Shown here: positions 25,988 to 44,509 of the stretch, piece after piece
Layout of the letters: every line of letters starts with the position of its first letter
Position numbering within the stretch: the first letter of the stretch is position 1
The notes under the pieces: generated by a model
What the model was told of the DNA's origin: nothing
Databases searched by the model: none
The model's input: the letters and a program-made list of their open reading frames with translations, nothing else
Position numbers and translations under genes: made by a program
NCBI GenBank assembly: GCA_028274465.1
Contig: CM051456.1
Location: forward strand, 119,118,880 to 119,182,879
DNA from: Plantago ovata
Lineage: Eukaryota; Streptophyta; Magnoliopsida; Lamiales; Plantaginaceae
Length of the DNA stretch: 64,000 nt
Reading direction: 5' to 3'

Positions 25988-26665
25988 TAGGGATGGCATT
26001 TTGGGCTACCCGACCCGGACCCCGCACAGGCCTGATCAGTACTGGCCCATGGGCCGGGCTTGGGCTTATAGCTAGGCCCATGGGCCCGGGCCTAACATCT
26101 TGGCCCGGCCCGGCCCGTGAATATATATATGTTTTATATTTTTATATATGTAAATATGTATATATATCTATTGAATTTATAATATTTATACATTTCTATT
26201 ACTAAATTTTATACATTTGTAATACTTTTCTATACTTATAAGATTTCAAGTGATATGCAATCATTTTACATACTATATTTTTTGTATATTTATATAATTT
26301 ATAAAGTAATTTAATATTAACTAATTCAATATGTCAAATAAGGATGTTCATGATAAATTTTAAATGATATAAAGTGATATCAAAATATTTGATCTCAAGC
26401 AAAAAGATATAAATTAAATAGATTCATCATTCTACAAATACTACACTAGTACATAACTAAAAAAAAAACATTTTGAATACTAGATAAATGAAAAACAATT
26501 CAAAATATTGAGGCCCGGCCCAACCCATAACGGGCCCGGACTTGGGCATATTGTTCTGGCCCGCCCCGGGCCATGGCTGGGCCTGGGCTTGGACTTGGTG
26601 CTACTCTTTCCAGGCCCGACCGGGCCTCTGAAAGCCCGGCCCATTGCCATCCCTAGATATCCCTA
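25988..26665. mobile_element. Non-autonomous hAT element with a perfect 8-bp target-site duplication
   Basis: GGTAAAAG occurs at 25980-25987 and 26666-26673, directly flanking the element. The left terminus TAGGGATGGCA is mirrored by TGCCATCCCTA near the right end, which carries an extra TAGGGAT copy. Both subterminal regions are packed with GGCCC/GGGCC words; the middle is AT-rich and non-coding. Length is 678 bp. Confidence 0.88.
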
Positions 26666-26673
26666 GGTAAAAG

Positions 26674-29486
26674 TCAAATTGTTTAGCATGTGAAATGAAA
26701 CCATTGATCCATTAAGGTAGATTTTTTTTTTTATTAAAAAAAACCAATTAATGACAAGAACAAAATGTAATTTGGGCAGGTAGAACGATGAAGGAAGATG
26801 ATTAGTGACCCTTACCTGCAACCATTATTGTATTTTATTATAGAATATATATTATACTATTAATTAATCTTTCATACTTGTCCATAATCAATTCCTCCAT
26901 TATTTACTTTTAAGTACAATTAAACACATAGTTATATAACTAACTCAAATTGACTTAATATATTCATCATTATTAGATGTAGTATTTAGTAGTATGTGAC
27001 AGAGCAAAACACAGTTCAATTCGACAACCAGGCTGTGCATTGGGGTTCAATAATAGTGTCAGTTTGTTTGGTATCAACAACTTCTCAACTTTTTTTTTTC
27101 TTGTAATAAGTAATAAGTAGGAGAAAACTCGATAGAGGTTAATTAATGTTTGCATTCGTAATCGCTAAGAGATATTTTTAGTTTTAAATAACACAAATTA
27201 ACTATTCAATGAATTTATCAACCTCCTCACTTTTGTAACTTTGAACTTGTTTGGGTGTTTAATCCAACTTAAGTATATCTACCCTCCCTCTAGTTAATAC
27301 AGTAGTTTATTCCCTTCACCATAACATCATTTCCATCACTCTTTTCCATCTACTCCTAGTAGATTTCTAATGGAGGGAGAATATTCTTATAGTGAAGGAC
27401 TAGTGTATTTTTTCACCCTTGGCAAAGCAGTCATGTCTTGATATGCTAGACGAGAGGAAGCACTTATTTTGAACAACTAGATTCTATAAGTTGCACCTTT
27501 ACTTATAAAAAAAAAAAAAAAAGAATGTTAGTATTAATTACAACCACCACCACCACATGAAGTTCTTCCGAGATTTTCTTTTTGTTCGAATACAACATTT
27601 GATGGAAGTGAGCAGAGAAAGAAATACTAACTTTTTTTCTCTCCATTTTGACTAGATTTTTTAGAGATGAAGTTAAGAAGGTAAACAATGAATTTTTTAG
27701 AGAGAGAGAGAGAGAAAACCTAGAAAAAAAACCTAGTGAAAGAGAGATAGAGTGAGAGTGAATATTGGTTATGGAAGTCTCTAAAAGAGACACAAAGACA
27801 TAATGCGTTTTTGGCATCGAGATGACGAAAACAAAAGAGTACGAAACACTCTCTAAAAGGCCATGTCGATTTGAGGAGTTCAAATTCAATTGGTACTACC
27901 TTATATTCTTTAATAGTGTAATTTAAATGTGATTTGCGGTTAAAATTTGAAAAAGAAAATATTTAAAATGTTTTAAATAAGAACAGGGGAGCAGGGGAGT
28001 ATTTTCTAGAAATACAGTATATCAATTCGATACTATTACAAATAACTCACAAAAATGTACAGTAATTAAAAGATTATCTCCATATGTAAATTTACTTCCC
28101 ATTAGTTGCTGCTACTTGAGTTTCATTATCACTTAAAAGGACTTATTTGATGAGCCAAAGGTATCCTAGGATTGAGATGAGATCAATACAACGATGAAAA
28201 GATGAAGCAAGCATATCACAGTATCATTTAGGGTCCAGCTCCAGCATTGACATTGTCTGCCAGTTGGATGTGTTCTGCCAAAATGGTTGATGGTTAGGTT
28301 ACCACTAGTAAGGACAAATTAATGCTACTCTGATTGTGGAGATTAGCCATCTTCTCATTTTTATTGTACTCAATTCATCATCCTTATGAATGAAAATATA
28401 TTAATCATTTTAGCACGACTTTAATAGATGTGTTATACTATCCTTAATTTATTTAATTTCATTAGATGAATGAGGTTTAGGTTTAGCATGTCTGTCCATT
28501 GGATACTCGTAATAATTGTGAAAAGTGTGAATAGAATAGCAGGTGAGGTTTGTAATGGTCAATAAAACATGCGCAGTCAGGCAAATTGCACAATAACCCT
28601 ACACCATTTTTCAACACCAAAACATCTAGCAGTGCAATACTATTCAATTTCACGTTGAACTTGAAGCGCCATTTATGATGCTACAAGCCAAAAAAACATG
28701 ACCTTCACAAGTACTCCGTTGGTCGCTTGCGTGAACAATGGTTTCATTGGTTTCTATTTTGGTGGCTGTCTTTTATATTTATAAATAAAAAACACAAATA
28801 AATATCCTGCTACTATTTTCTCCATTGGATTTTGTTTGTAATTCCACTTCCACCTTAAAATGGAGGTTAGAGAGGGAGTCAAAGTTAAATATCGAGGTGA
28901 ATTTATCCCAATCAATAGACAATAGGTTGTGTTTCTACTTTCTACGCTCATAGTAGTAAGTTGCTTTTAATTAATGATATTTGGTACATAGAATTAGAGG
29001 TGTGAAACGGTTTGTTCGAAAATGTGTTCCGGTTGAATTCAAATTCGAGTGTTATTCGCATTATGAATTTCAAAACATTTCGAATTGCGTCAATTAGACT
29101 CAATGTTGACTGAATATTTGGACAAAATTATTCTAATAATGAAACTTTATAACTTTATTATAACTTTAAAATTTTAATTATAAATTAGTCCTGGATTATA
29201 TTTTAATGATCAAGACGTTATAATAACAACCTCCCCAATTATGTTACAATGAGTACGAACCAAAATAATTATCCGTTTTGAAATCATTCTATCATAACCC
29301 ACTCATATAATATTGTCCATTTTGGACAGTGAATTGACACGAATTTAATTTTGTTTTACCGAAAATGTATTATAGCACAGAGGATACGAGTCACAACCAT
29401 GCATACAAAAACTATGCCTGTTATGTTATGTATGTATGCTCTGTAACTGCTGAATGATAACATGCGCACATGGCGCACTGTATCTG
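26674..29486. other. Intergenic, no gene recognised
   Basis: AT-rich DNA with scattered homopolymers, a short GA repeat at about 27698-27714 and a triplet-rich CCA stretch near 27545. The sequence at 28990-29340 looks like degenerate repeat DNA. No coding or RNA gene is supported. Confidence 0.4.
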
Positions 29487-29700
29487 TATATATATTTCAA
29501 CCTTTATCTCTCTCACTTGAATCAATCATCACTCTCTCGCTCCGCACAGTACATTACAACTTCCATTTTCTCTCTCTACTCCCTACACTAGTCTCTGTCT
29601 CTCCCAAAAGTCAGTCTTCATCTTTTCTTCATCCCTTTTCCCTCTCTCTCTCTCTCTCAATTCCGGCATTGTCTCTCTCTCAAGAAACCCTTCCACTATC
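29487..29700 (+). promoter_or_regulatory. TATA box and CT-rich leader of the C2H2 gene
   Basis: TATATATAT at 29487-29495 lies about 205 bp before the start codon. It is followed by a strongly pyrimidine-rich leader with a CT microsatellite at about 29643-29660, common in plant 5' UTRs. Confidence 0.5.
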
Positions 29701-32700
29701 ATGACAAATACGGAAAATACTCTGCTTCACAAGAACCCTTCCACAGGTTCCTCCTTTTCAACTTTAATACTATAGCTTTTCTGTTTCTTGCTTCGTACAG
29801 TATTCGTTTTCATCTTCTTCTAACTTTCTTCTCCAATTTACGACCAGGGTTTTTCGTATAACCGACTACAATTGCAAAAGTTGCTTCCTTTAGTGTTTGT
29901 GTGCATACAGTTTCTTGACTGGATTTTTTTTTGTTGAATTAGGGCATGCGGCGGGTCATCATGAGGTGGTTCACTTGTGTCACAGATGTGGGTGGCCTTT
30001 TCCGAATCCACACCCAAGTGCTAAACACAGAAGAGCCCACAAGAGGGTTTGTGGAACTATTGAAGGCTATGCCATTAACCAGCCCAAATCAGATGATGAT
30101 GATGAAGAGCATGACTCTGATGATGATAATGGCCACACCCCAAGTGAGTTAGTGGAATCTTGATTGTTCTTTTCTTTTCTCGTGTTTTGTGTTACTTTAC
30201 CAAATTTTATTTTGGATTATAATAATAGTAAACATTTTTTTATGTTGACTAATGTTTTCTTGTTAATTCAAGGTCCTGCTCCTGCTCCTATTGAGAAGAA
30301 GACTAATAATGCCAAGGAGTCTGGTATTAGTGGAGTGGGCCAAATCTCAATCAAATCTGAGGATGATGTGTTTTCAGATGCCATAACTGAGTTTTCTGAT
30401 GGTGGTAGTGACAAGATTGTTGTTGAAAATAAGAGTGTTCAAGAAACTGTTGGTGAGCATCTTTCATTTACTTGGGAGCAGTATATATTCTTACTTGTTT
30501 GTGTTGTAAATGTGTCTAGTACTAATCAGCAGATGAATATGCAATATATGTTGATTGATAATGTTAAATGCAATTTGTTATGAGATGGATTCTGGTCCCT
30601 TGTTCACTTTAACTCAAAAATGATTTAGTTGTATTCTCACTTAGGCCAATTCTATTACTATCTTATTTGTTGGGATAAATTTTGATGATTTGATACCTTG
30701 TCCATGTTATGTTAGAAAGCCATTGGAGTTTGACATAGAGATTTGTTTTGTTATGGTTGACTTAAACACTCATTCTCTATCTCCCTGTGTTCTATCCATC
30801 TTATCATGTGAAATTTTTTGTGTTCTATGATCTGTGTTTTTGTATGGACTTTTGTTCTTACGTGATATATTAGCAGAACGATATATATTTGTGTTTGTTG
30901 GCTACTAAGTGCTACCATAATGCTCTGGTGCAATAGTGTATTTCCATTTGGACTCTTCTAGTCTTAGAGTTAGCTCCTGTGGATGCAGATAAAGCTCATC
31001 TAAATGGTTCAGCAAGCACTGGCCTAATGTCTGACTCTGGAGCTACGGTTGATGCAAAAGAGCACCCTGAAGGTGTTACATTAGTAGCTGAGCCAGTTTC
31101 TATCGAACAATGCACCGAGTTACAAACTGACGTTATTAAATCTGAAATTCCGAGGGATGTAGCAGTTGAGCCAGTTCCTGTCGAACAATGCACTGAGTTA
31201 CAGCCTGACATTATTGAACCTGAAATTCCGAGGGATGTGGCAGTGGAGCCAGTTTCTGTCAAACAATGCACCGAGTTACAGCCTGACGTTATTGAATCTG
31301 AAATTCCGAGGGATGTGGCAGTTAAGCCAGTTTTTGTCGAACAATGCACTGAGTTACAGCCTGACGATATTAAATCTGAAATTCCGAGGGATGTGGCAGT
31401 TGATACAAATGTGCAAACAGGGGAAGATAAATTAGCTTCAGTAAGCTTGGATTCTGATGAAGGGAAAAATTCACACCACGCGACTGAAGTTGTCAAACAT
31501 GATACTTCTGATCTAACTGCCACTGTGAAGGAAATGGTTTCTTCTGTAATAGGCTACGATCTAAATGGAGTTAGCAATAAAGAATCAAAGGATAACTGTT
31601 CATTGGAAATAGTTTCAGATACTCCTGTTGCACATGTAGAGGATCAAACTACGGGCATCATCATTGAAGAAGATGTGAATTTTGCTGATAAATCAGCTCA
31701 TGCAGAGCCTTTGAAGTCTGTCAGTGAAAATGGTGGAGGTGATGCTACAACATCACAGGAAAAAGTTGATCCTGCTATCCAGTTAGCTCCCTCGACTGAT
31801 TCTCCATGTGATTTGGACAGCAATGAAAAGCCTTTGGAACAAGTATCAAAATCTGAGGCCAGTGTACCAGAATGTGGAGATGAAGATTCAAAGAAACCCT
31901 CTGAACAGACATGTGAGGTTCAGGCGAAGAGTGGTGTTCATGAAGTAGAGTCTGTTGACATTGTTGGAACTGCAAAAGAGTTGGCACCTGTTATCACAGG
32001 TTCAGAACTTTTAACTGAGAGCTGCGGTGATGAAATTAATGTCACTAGTGGTGGTGCTGGAACATCAGAACCTTCTCTCCCAATTCAGAAACATTCTGAA
32101 GACTCGCCTCGTATTGAGAAGCGTGCATACGAAGATGCTTCATGTGAAGAGCTGACCAATGATGATAATGCTGTGGTATCTGATTTTTTTTCCTTTACCC
32201 CTCAACCTTCAGTTTCTGCTACCGTTGACGATAATGGCAAAGTTGTTGGTGATGATTTGAAGTGCTTGCAAGATGAAAGCGATATCAAGCTAACGAAAGA
32301 GAATGGTGGAATTTCTAAAGTGGACCCATACAATCACTCTACTGCAACTTCTGACAGTATGGAAGTTAACTGCGGTTCAGTTTCAGGTACTTTCATTTAC
32401 TCTCTAGCTTGAACTTTTATATACATCCATTAAGATGCCTACCTGACTTGTTGTCATCACATTAAAGATTTTGGTGTTACTATTTACTATCGTGATGCCA
32501 TCTTTATCTCATTTTATTACCCTCATTCATGTGATTGATTAAAGATGAGTTTCATTTCTTGATTTGGGACTTGGGATGTGACTGAGATGTTTGATATGTG
32601 GACTAAAACGGGCAAAAGATGAAAAGCTGGCATATTGAATTTGTATCAAGCTTGACATGCTTTTCTAGTATTAAGGTTTACATACAAACATATTTGCATT

Positions 32701-33298
32701 TGTGCAATCTATATTTATAATGCTGTGTTCAACAGAAACAGATTTTCAAGAGACTAAAACCACATCCGAGAAGCGCGATTCTAAAAAATCTGATGATTTT
32801 GAGCCCCCTTCTTTCGTGACCTTGGTTCAAAATGGAGAGGAAGACGATAAGGTTCATGCAGCTTCAGAGATCGAGACTGTGCAGAACAATCAAGAACTGA
32901 AATCTGATGCCCTACAGGCTGCTTGGTTCCCTTCACTAACAAATGTAGTGAATGAATCAGAAGGGAGAAAGAAAAATGAGGAGAAAATTGCAAAAGTAAC
33001 AAACTGGAGCCCAGGAAGACAGCACGGCCCACTGAAAAATCTGCTGAATGATGCAAAGTCACCTAACACAAAACAGATTCCTGCTACAGATAATAAAGAT
33101 GAGGAGACTGTAAAGAATAATGGTGAAGTCTCTACCAAGGCGAACTGTGGTCCTGATAAGGAAGCAAGTAAAGAGATGGACAAGGAGTGGGATTCTCCAG
33201 CGAGGTACCCGATTGAGACGAAGAAAGAGAAGAAGAAAAAGGGAAAAACCTTCTGGATACCATTTGCCTGCTGCTCTTCAGTTCATAGAGAACTCTGA
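29701..33298 (+). CDS. C2H2 zinc-finger protein with acidic tandem repeats and a basic/Cys C terminus
   Basis: Five exons, 29701-29746, 29943-30143, 30273-30452, 30962-32386 and 32736-33298, join in phase to 804 residues. A single C2H2 finger (C28-x2-C31-x12-H44-x3-H48) starts HLCHRCGWPFPNPH and is followed by an Asp/Glu-rich stretch. The large fourth exon is acidic and apparently disordered. It contains four 26-residue repeats built around EQCTELQPD...EIPRDVAV. The C terminus is strikingly different: a polylysine stretch, then KTFWIPFACCSSVHREL. I recognise no named family member. The single finger could bind nucleic acid or protein. The basic/aromatic/Cys tail could be S-acylated and membrane-associated, but both are inferences. 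The first exon encodes only 15 residues, so the exact start is less certain than the rest. Confidence 0.8.
31093..31404 (+). repeat. 78-bp coding tandem repeat, four copies
   Basis: Four units start at 31093, 31171, 31249 and 31327, spaced exactly 78 bp. Each encodes 26 residues around QCTELQ and EIPRDVAV. The copies differ by a few substitutions, so the array is in frame and expandable. Confidence 0.95.
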
Positions 33299-33676
33299 TG
33301 TGTTTGTTGCACGCATCGATTATTAGCTTTAATGTCCATAAGCTTGCTTGTTAAGTTTCTAGCCTCATTTGTTTAGTACTCCAGATTATCTGCTGAGTGT
33401 GTATATTTTTACCAGGTGTGTGTATTTTTTTGTGCAAACATTTTGTGCTGTTTTGTTTGTATGTAAAACTTTGCTATACAGTTAGAATCCAAGCTGAGAG
33501 AACTTTTGAATCATGTATCTTGCAATCAATCTGTTAGAAATTTGCATGTGAAATAAACTTGATAAACCATAAACAATTTATTGAAAGGGGAGCCTTGTGC
33601 TCAAATAGTACAGGAGTTGTTAGAACTAGATACTAAAACAACTGATCCTGCTATGAGGAGAAAAGGTTACATATAT
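33299..33676. other. 3' region between the C2H2 gene and secreted protein A
   Basis: Convergent 3' UTR sequence with T-rich runs near 33400-33440. AATAAA at 33552-33557 is a possible plus-strand polyadenylation signal. No coding sequence was recognised. Confidence 0.4.
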
Positions 33677-34108
33677 CTAATTTCTTGATTCATCATGAAC
33701 TATTTTCCGGTTCCCATTCTGAAACATAGGTTGAAAACCAGTAAGCTCCATCGTATCACTTGGAGACACGGGTTCGAAAGCAACTTGAGGAGCTGCTTGG
33801 AAAGCTGATTTTTTCGAAGAATGTGGATTTTTTCTATGTTTGAGCCTGTCCATCGGTACAGGAGCGGGAGCTGGCGAAGGAGAGTTTGAGTCAGGTTGAG
33901 GAGGTGCTGCTCCGGAAGCTGATTTTTTCGAAGAATGTGGATGTTTTCTATGTTTGTGTCTGTCCATCGGTGCAGGAGCAGGGGCTGGCGATGGAGAGTT
34001 TGAGTCAGCTGATATGGGCAGTTGTTGGCCAAGATCAGCTATAGAAGGCATGACCAAGACCAATGCAATGAAGAGAAACAAGAAAGTTTTAGAAGTAATA
34101 GTAGACAT
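33677..34108 (-). CDS. Small secreted proline-rich protein A
   Basis: A single-exon ORF of 143 residues. Residues 1 to about 24 form a signal peptide (FLFLFIALVLVMPSIA). The mature part holds two 38-residue repeats (about 35-72 and 73-110) with an S-P-S-P-A-P-A-P run, a basic H/K/R-rich stretch and HSSKKSA. The end is HDESRN. The Ser-Pro/Ala-Pro runs resemble sites for hydroxyproline arabinosylation in arabinogalactan-type wall proteins. The gene at 35030-35350 is a tandem paralogue sharing signal peptide, A-P run, EPV.PSD and terminal HDESRN. No named family was recognised; a wall protein or peptide-hormone precursor is possible. Confidence 0.75.
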   Translation of the reverse strand: MSTITSKTFLFLFIALVLVMPSIADLGQQLPISADSNSPSPAPAPAPMDRHKHRKHPHSSKKSASGAAPPQPDSNSPSPAPAPVPMDRLKHRKNPHSSKKSAFQAAPQVAFEPVSPSDTMELTGFQPMFQNGNRKIVHDESRN

Positions 34109-35029
34109 GGTGTTTTTCTGAACTGTAGTTTTTAGGTGTGATGGTGATTACAAGCACACTGGTTGGGTTTAATAGGCCAAGTGCCCATGCCATGGTTTAA
34201 ATGTTTGGTGAATGGAAACAAAAAGAAATCCGTCTTTTTTGCGTTTTTTCTGGACGTCGGGTAAGATTATTTATTATCTTTTAACTTTTACACGGAAAAA
34301 ACGGAAATAGAAGAATCTAGACATCTAATTTGAAAATTGTTTTGCGATGTTTGCGACAATTTCATCTGAAAAATGAAACTGAAATTCTTGAATTTGGTCT
34401 TTGCCAAGTACTAATGGTTTCATATCTTCTTTTCTTTTCTTTTTTTTTTTCTTTTTTTTTGAATTGCACTTAATATGGAGTTTAAGAGTGGCTGAGTGGA
34501 AGTAAGCTAGTGTTGGAAGGTGAAGTTGGCGATCAAATCCTGAAGCCAAAATTTTGGTTCTCCGAAATGGAGTATTAATAGCTCTGAATGCAGCCCTTTT
34601 CACTTTTCTGATTGATTGATAGTCAATAGATGAATGATATTTCCAATGATTAACTTTGATAATGATATATACTTCTAAAAAAATCTATCTAATTCATCCC
34701 TCAGTAATTCTCTAGCATAATTGCCAGGACTCCAAATGCACTGCTTCTATGTATACCATTACCGTATAGTTTATCTCTTTCAAAATAAAAAAATAAAAAT
34801 TACCGTATATAAAAGTTAAATACCAAGTTGAAAACTTTTGTACCTTCAAATTTATGTGACAGAAAGCACATTAAATAAACCTTTGCTCAAATTATACTAG
34901 TTGCATTGTTAACCAGGCATAAATAGTTTTATTAAATGATGAGCTTCATGATACATGAATTCAGGAGTAGGATTATAAATAAAGAAGTAAAACAGCCTAT
35001 CATGCTCTGAGGCTGCATACATGATACAT
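34109..35029. other. Spacer between the two secreted-protein paralogues
   Basis: Contains the promoter of copy A and the 3' region of copy B. Sequence at about 34161-34223 closely resembles 35404-35480 upstream of copy B, so the duplication included the promoter. T-runs at 34436-34460 are low complexity. No other gene was recognised. Confidence 0.5.
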
Positions 35030-35350
35030 CTAATTTCTTGATTCATCATGGATGGTTTCCTGACCCATATCACTCGGGGGCACAGGTTCAACCGGGGTAT
35101 GCTTCATCATCCCATTTTCGAGAGCAGCAAGTGAAGGACAAATTGTTTGCTTGGCATCTAAGTTGGATGGTTCCATGGAATGTGGATGCTTTCTATGTCT
35201 GTGTTTGTGCAACGGTGCAGGAGCCGGAGCTGGTGAATGACGGCAGTTTGAGTGAGCTGATATGTGCAGTTGTTGGCCAAGATCAGCTATGGAAGGCATG
35301 ACCAAAACCAATGCGATGAAGAGGACTAACAAACTTTTGGTAGTAGGCAT
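35030..35350 (-). CDS. Small secreted proline-rich protein B (tandem paralogue)
   Basis: A single-exon gene of 106 residues. The ORF is open upstream to 35401, but the Met at 35350 was chosen because it starts a compact signal peptide (SLLVLFIALVLVMPSIA) aligned with copy A. The mature protein has one A-P-A-P-A-P block followed by HKHRHRKHPHS, a divergent middle with one Cys, then EPVPPSD and the shared terminus HDESRN. It lacks the internal 38-residue duplication of copy A. A TATA box lies about 60 bp upstream. Function is unknown; conservation of both ends suggests the C-terminal segment matters. Confidence 0.72.
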   Translation of the reverse strand: MPTTKSLLVLFIALVLVMPSIADLGQQLHISAHSNCRHSPAPAPAPLHKHRHRKHPHSMEPSNLDAKQTICPSLAALENGMMKHTPVEPVPPSDMGQETIHDESRN

Positions 35351-35409
35351 GGTGTTTCTGAACTGTATTCTTAAAGATGTTATGGTGAAAAACAAGCACA
35401 TTGGTTGGG

Positions 35410-35417
35410 TTTATATA
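35410..35417 (-). promoter_or_regulatory. TATA box of secreted-protein gene B
   Basis: TATATAAA on the minus strand, about 60 bp upstream of the start codon. The matching site upstream of copy A is altered to TATTAAA. Confidence 0.55.
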
Positions 35418-37024
35418 GGCCAGGTGCCCATGCCAGGGTTGAAATGCTAAATACATTGTTTGGTGAATATAAACAAAAAATTCTTGCTTTTTTTTTTGCT
35501 TTTTAGGTGAGGTAAAGGAGCGTTACTTATTAATCATCTTCAATTTTACTCTTTTGAGCACCAGTTCAGATACCAAATTTGAAATTTTTTGCAGGTGTTG
35601 GTGAACTTGCTTCTCAACTTCGCGACCTTCAAATTTCAACTTGAAATCAAAAAAGTTCGAGTAAAACTGGGATCATTATATATTTTGACGATTTACATAT
35701 AGACCCCCTCTTATAATTTTTAATTATGTTTCTTCCCCTGTTATGAAAATAATTACATATCTTCCCCTCTTATGCACATTTAATTACACATAACTCCGCG
35801 ATCTTGACTTTACATGCTCTTAATCCCGGAAAGTACATTTTTATCTCTGAACAATTATCAGATTTTAAATTTCACCAAACAACCTCAATTTTAAGTTATT
35901 ATTGCAAAACAAACCCACATATCTTATCTAAATTATAAATTGCCCCCAATAATTTGTTTTTCTTTTTTACTTTTTCTTCTTTATGTAACCCCCATAAATG
36001 GCCTATTCGTTGTGTGGCATCATAAGGAGGGTGCCAAATGTATATTTCCCTTATATATTTATATATTTTAAAACTTGAATTCAACTTAAATTGATACGCA
36101 TGTCTATAGAGTTACAAACATGAAGCACCCAAAGAGCTTCGTTATTTTCATCTAAAAAATGGCAGTTAAAGTCATAGTAAATTAAAAAATTAGTTTAGGT
36201 CATTTTTTATAGTATAATATAAAAATATATATACATATATTCAGTTCAATTAATGTTCAGAAAAATAATACTACAACACAAGAACTCCATGTCTAAAAAG
36301 ATCCAATTTCTAATCAATTGAATGAAAAATCATACTCCTAGTATCAGTTTTTAACATCAGATGTTCATTGCGAAGTTAAGTTGAATTAGCAAGTTGGTTG
36401 TTCTTTTTCTTCATATCTTCTCCTCATTTTATATTCAGATATTCTCACATTGCGGCGATATATTCATAATGTGTTAAGACTGAAGTGTAAACACCGCAGA
36501 AAGAGCCACAACCTTCAGGGTACCACATTGTTAGATACTAATAAATGAAGATCGTGGAAGGTGCAATCTTAGGCTTTTGAAAATTAAAATCCAGCAACGA
36601 AAAACTTAAATCCAGTACAAAAAGAATAGTACATTAAGTTACAATGGGTTGAAAAGTAAAAGACTACCACCAGTATAGAAGAATCTGCTGCTGAGAATGC
36701 AAAAATGTCCCTGAACTTACAACTCAACCTTTTAATAATATATTAATATAACATAAAATATGATATCACTAAAATTACAAAAAACCTCAAGAAAGGGCTC
36801 CCAAATGAACCCGCAAAGACCACACACCCCAAAAGAATGCATCTATTTTTTCCTTATTGCTGAAGGTGAAAGGTCCAGACCCCATTTTCGCATATTGACG
36901 AAAATAAGGTAAAATATCAAATAAGGAAAAGGGCAGCCACTGGAGATTCGACCTTGAGATGAGACTCCAGGATTTACATACACATTGAGAAACTACATCC
37001 CCGAAGTCCTCTCCAAGCTTGCTC
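35418..37024. other. Intergenic and SEC23 3' region
   Basis: Upstream sequence of gene B followed by AT-rich DNA and, from about 36500, the probable SEC23 3' UTR. No coding sequence, RNA gene or complete element was recognised. Confidence 0.4.
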
Positions 37025-43786
<6,762 letters not shown>

Positions 43787-44009
43787 TGATTGGGGGAAAA
43801 TTTCAATTTCGCCGGTGAGGGTTAGGTTTTGTGATCGTTGTTATTATTACAGAGGAGGAAAGGGGGATTGAATCCTGATTTGGGGGAGAAGAGAAGAATC
43901 AGGAAGGTGTGGAGAAAGGAGTCAAATGGACTGTGTGTTTATGTGTGAGAGAATTGGTATTAGCTGTTTTTTTTTTTACCAGATATGAAGCACGAGTCAA
44001 TGAATTTCC
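43787..44009. promoter_or_regulatory. Short shared upstream region between SEC23 (-) and a divergent ORF (+)
   Basis: Only 223 bp separate the SEC23 start codon from the ATG at 44010, consistent with a bidirectional promoter. No clear TATA box was seen, which fits housekeeping expression. Confidence 0.45.
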
Positions 44010-44148
44010 ATGGCGGATTTAGATTTGACGTCACTCGAGGATTTCTATTCGCCCGATCAAATCGATAATTTAATCCAATACGTCAAATCAATCGACTCTT
44101 GTGAATGTGAATGTAAAGGAACACCGCTACCCCTAAAAAAGGATCTTA
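44010..44148 (+). pseudogene. Truncated first-exon remnant of an unrecognised gene
   Basis: The ORF begins MADLDLTSLEDFYSPDQI, continues with an acidic, Cys-containing segment (SCECECKG) and reaches PLPLKK before entering the putative Harbinger-type end at 44149. It has the look of a conserved N terminus: balanced composition and a good start context. I recognise no family. No plausible continuation was found beyond 48648, so the rest of the gene appears lost or lies elsewhere. Alternatively it is a small gene whose later exons I cannot see. Confidence 0.45.
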
Positions 44149-44509
44149 TTGGGTGTTTGGTTGGGTGTATTTGCAGTCAAACTGCACCCAAAACGCACCG
44201 TTTTTCATACATATGCTGTTTGTTTGTCAATTTAACAAAGTGTGTTCTGGCTGGATCGGTTGGGCCGGAAAAATTGGACCGTGTGTTTTGGAGGCCCAAA
44301 ACACACCTCTTTTTCATACATGCCTTCCCCATGTATGAGGAATCTACATGGTCAAGTGCACATAATTAGGGCTTAATAATTACGAAAATGCCACTGGAAA
44401 AGAAAAAGGAAAATGCATAATTATCTGAACTTCCTTCTACGCTGAGAAAGCTGTGAGCCGGCGAGAATCTGCCGTTCTTGTCGTCTGCCAGGTGAGCTAG
44501 CCTGAAAAC

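Noticed and set aside
25978..26205. 75-codon ORF in the GGCCC-rich region
   Set aside because: It is the hAT terminus read as protein.
31093..31404. Regularly spaced repeat, considered as a CRISPR-like array
   Set aside because: Units abut without spacers, are in frame, and the genome is a plant's.
30996..31523. 175-codon minus-strand ORF
   Set aside because: It mirrors the repeat-containing fourth exon of the C2H2 gene and has no features of its own.
33700..34032. 110-codon minus-strand ORF overlapping secreted protein A
   Set aside because: Alternative frame of the repeat; it lacks a signal peptide.
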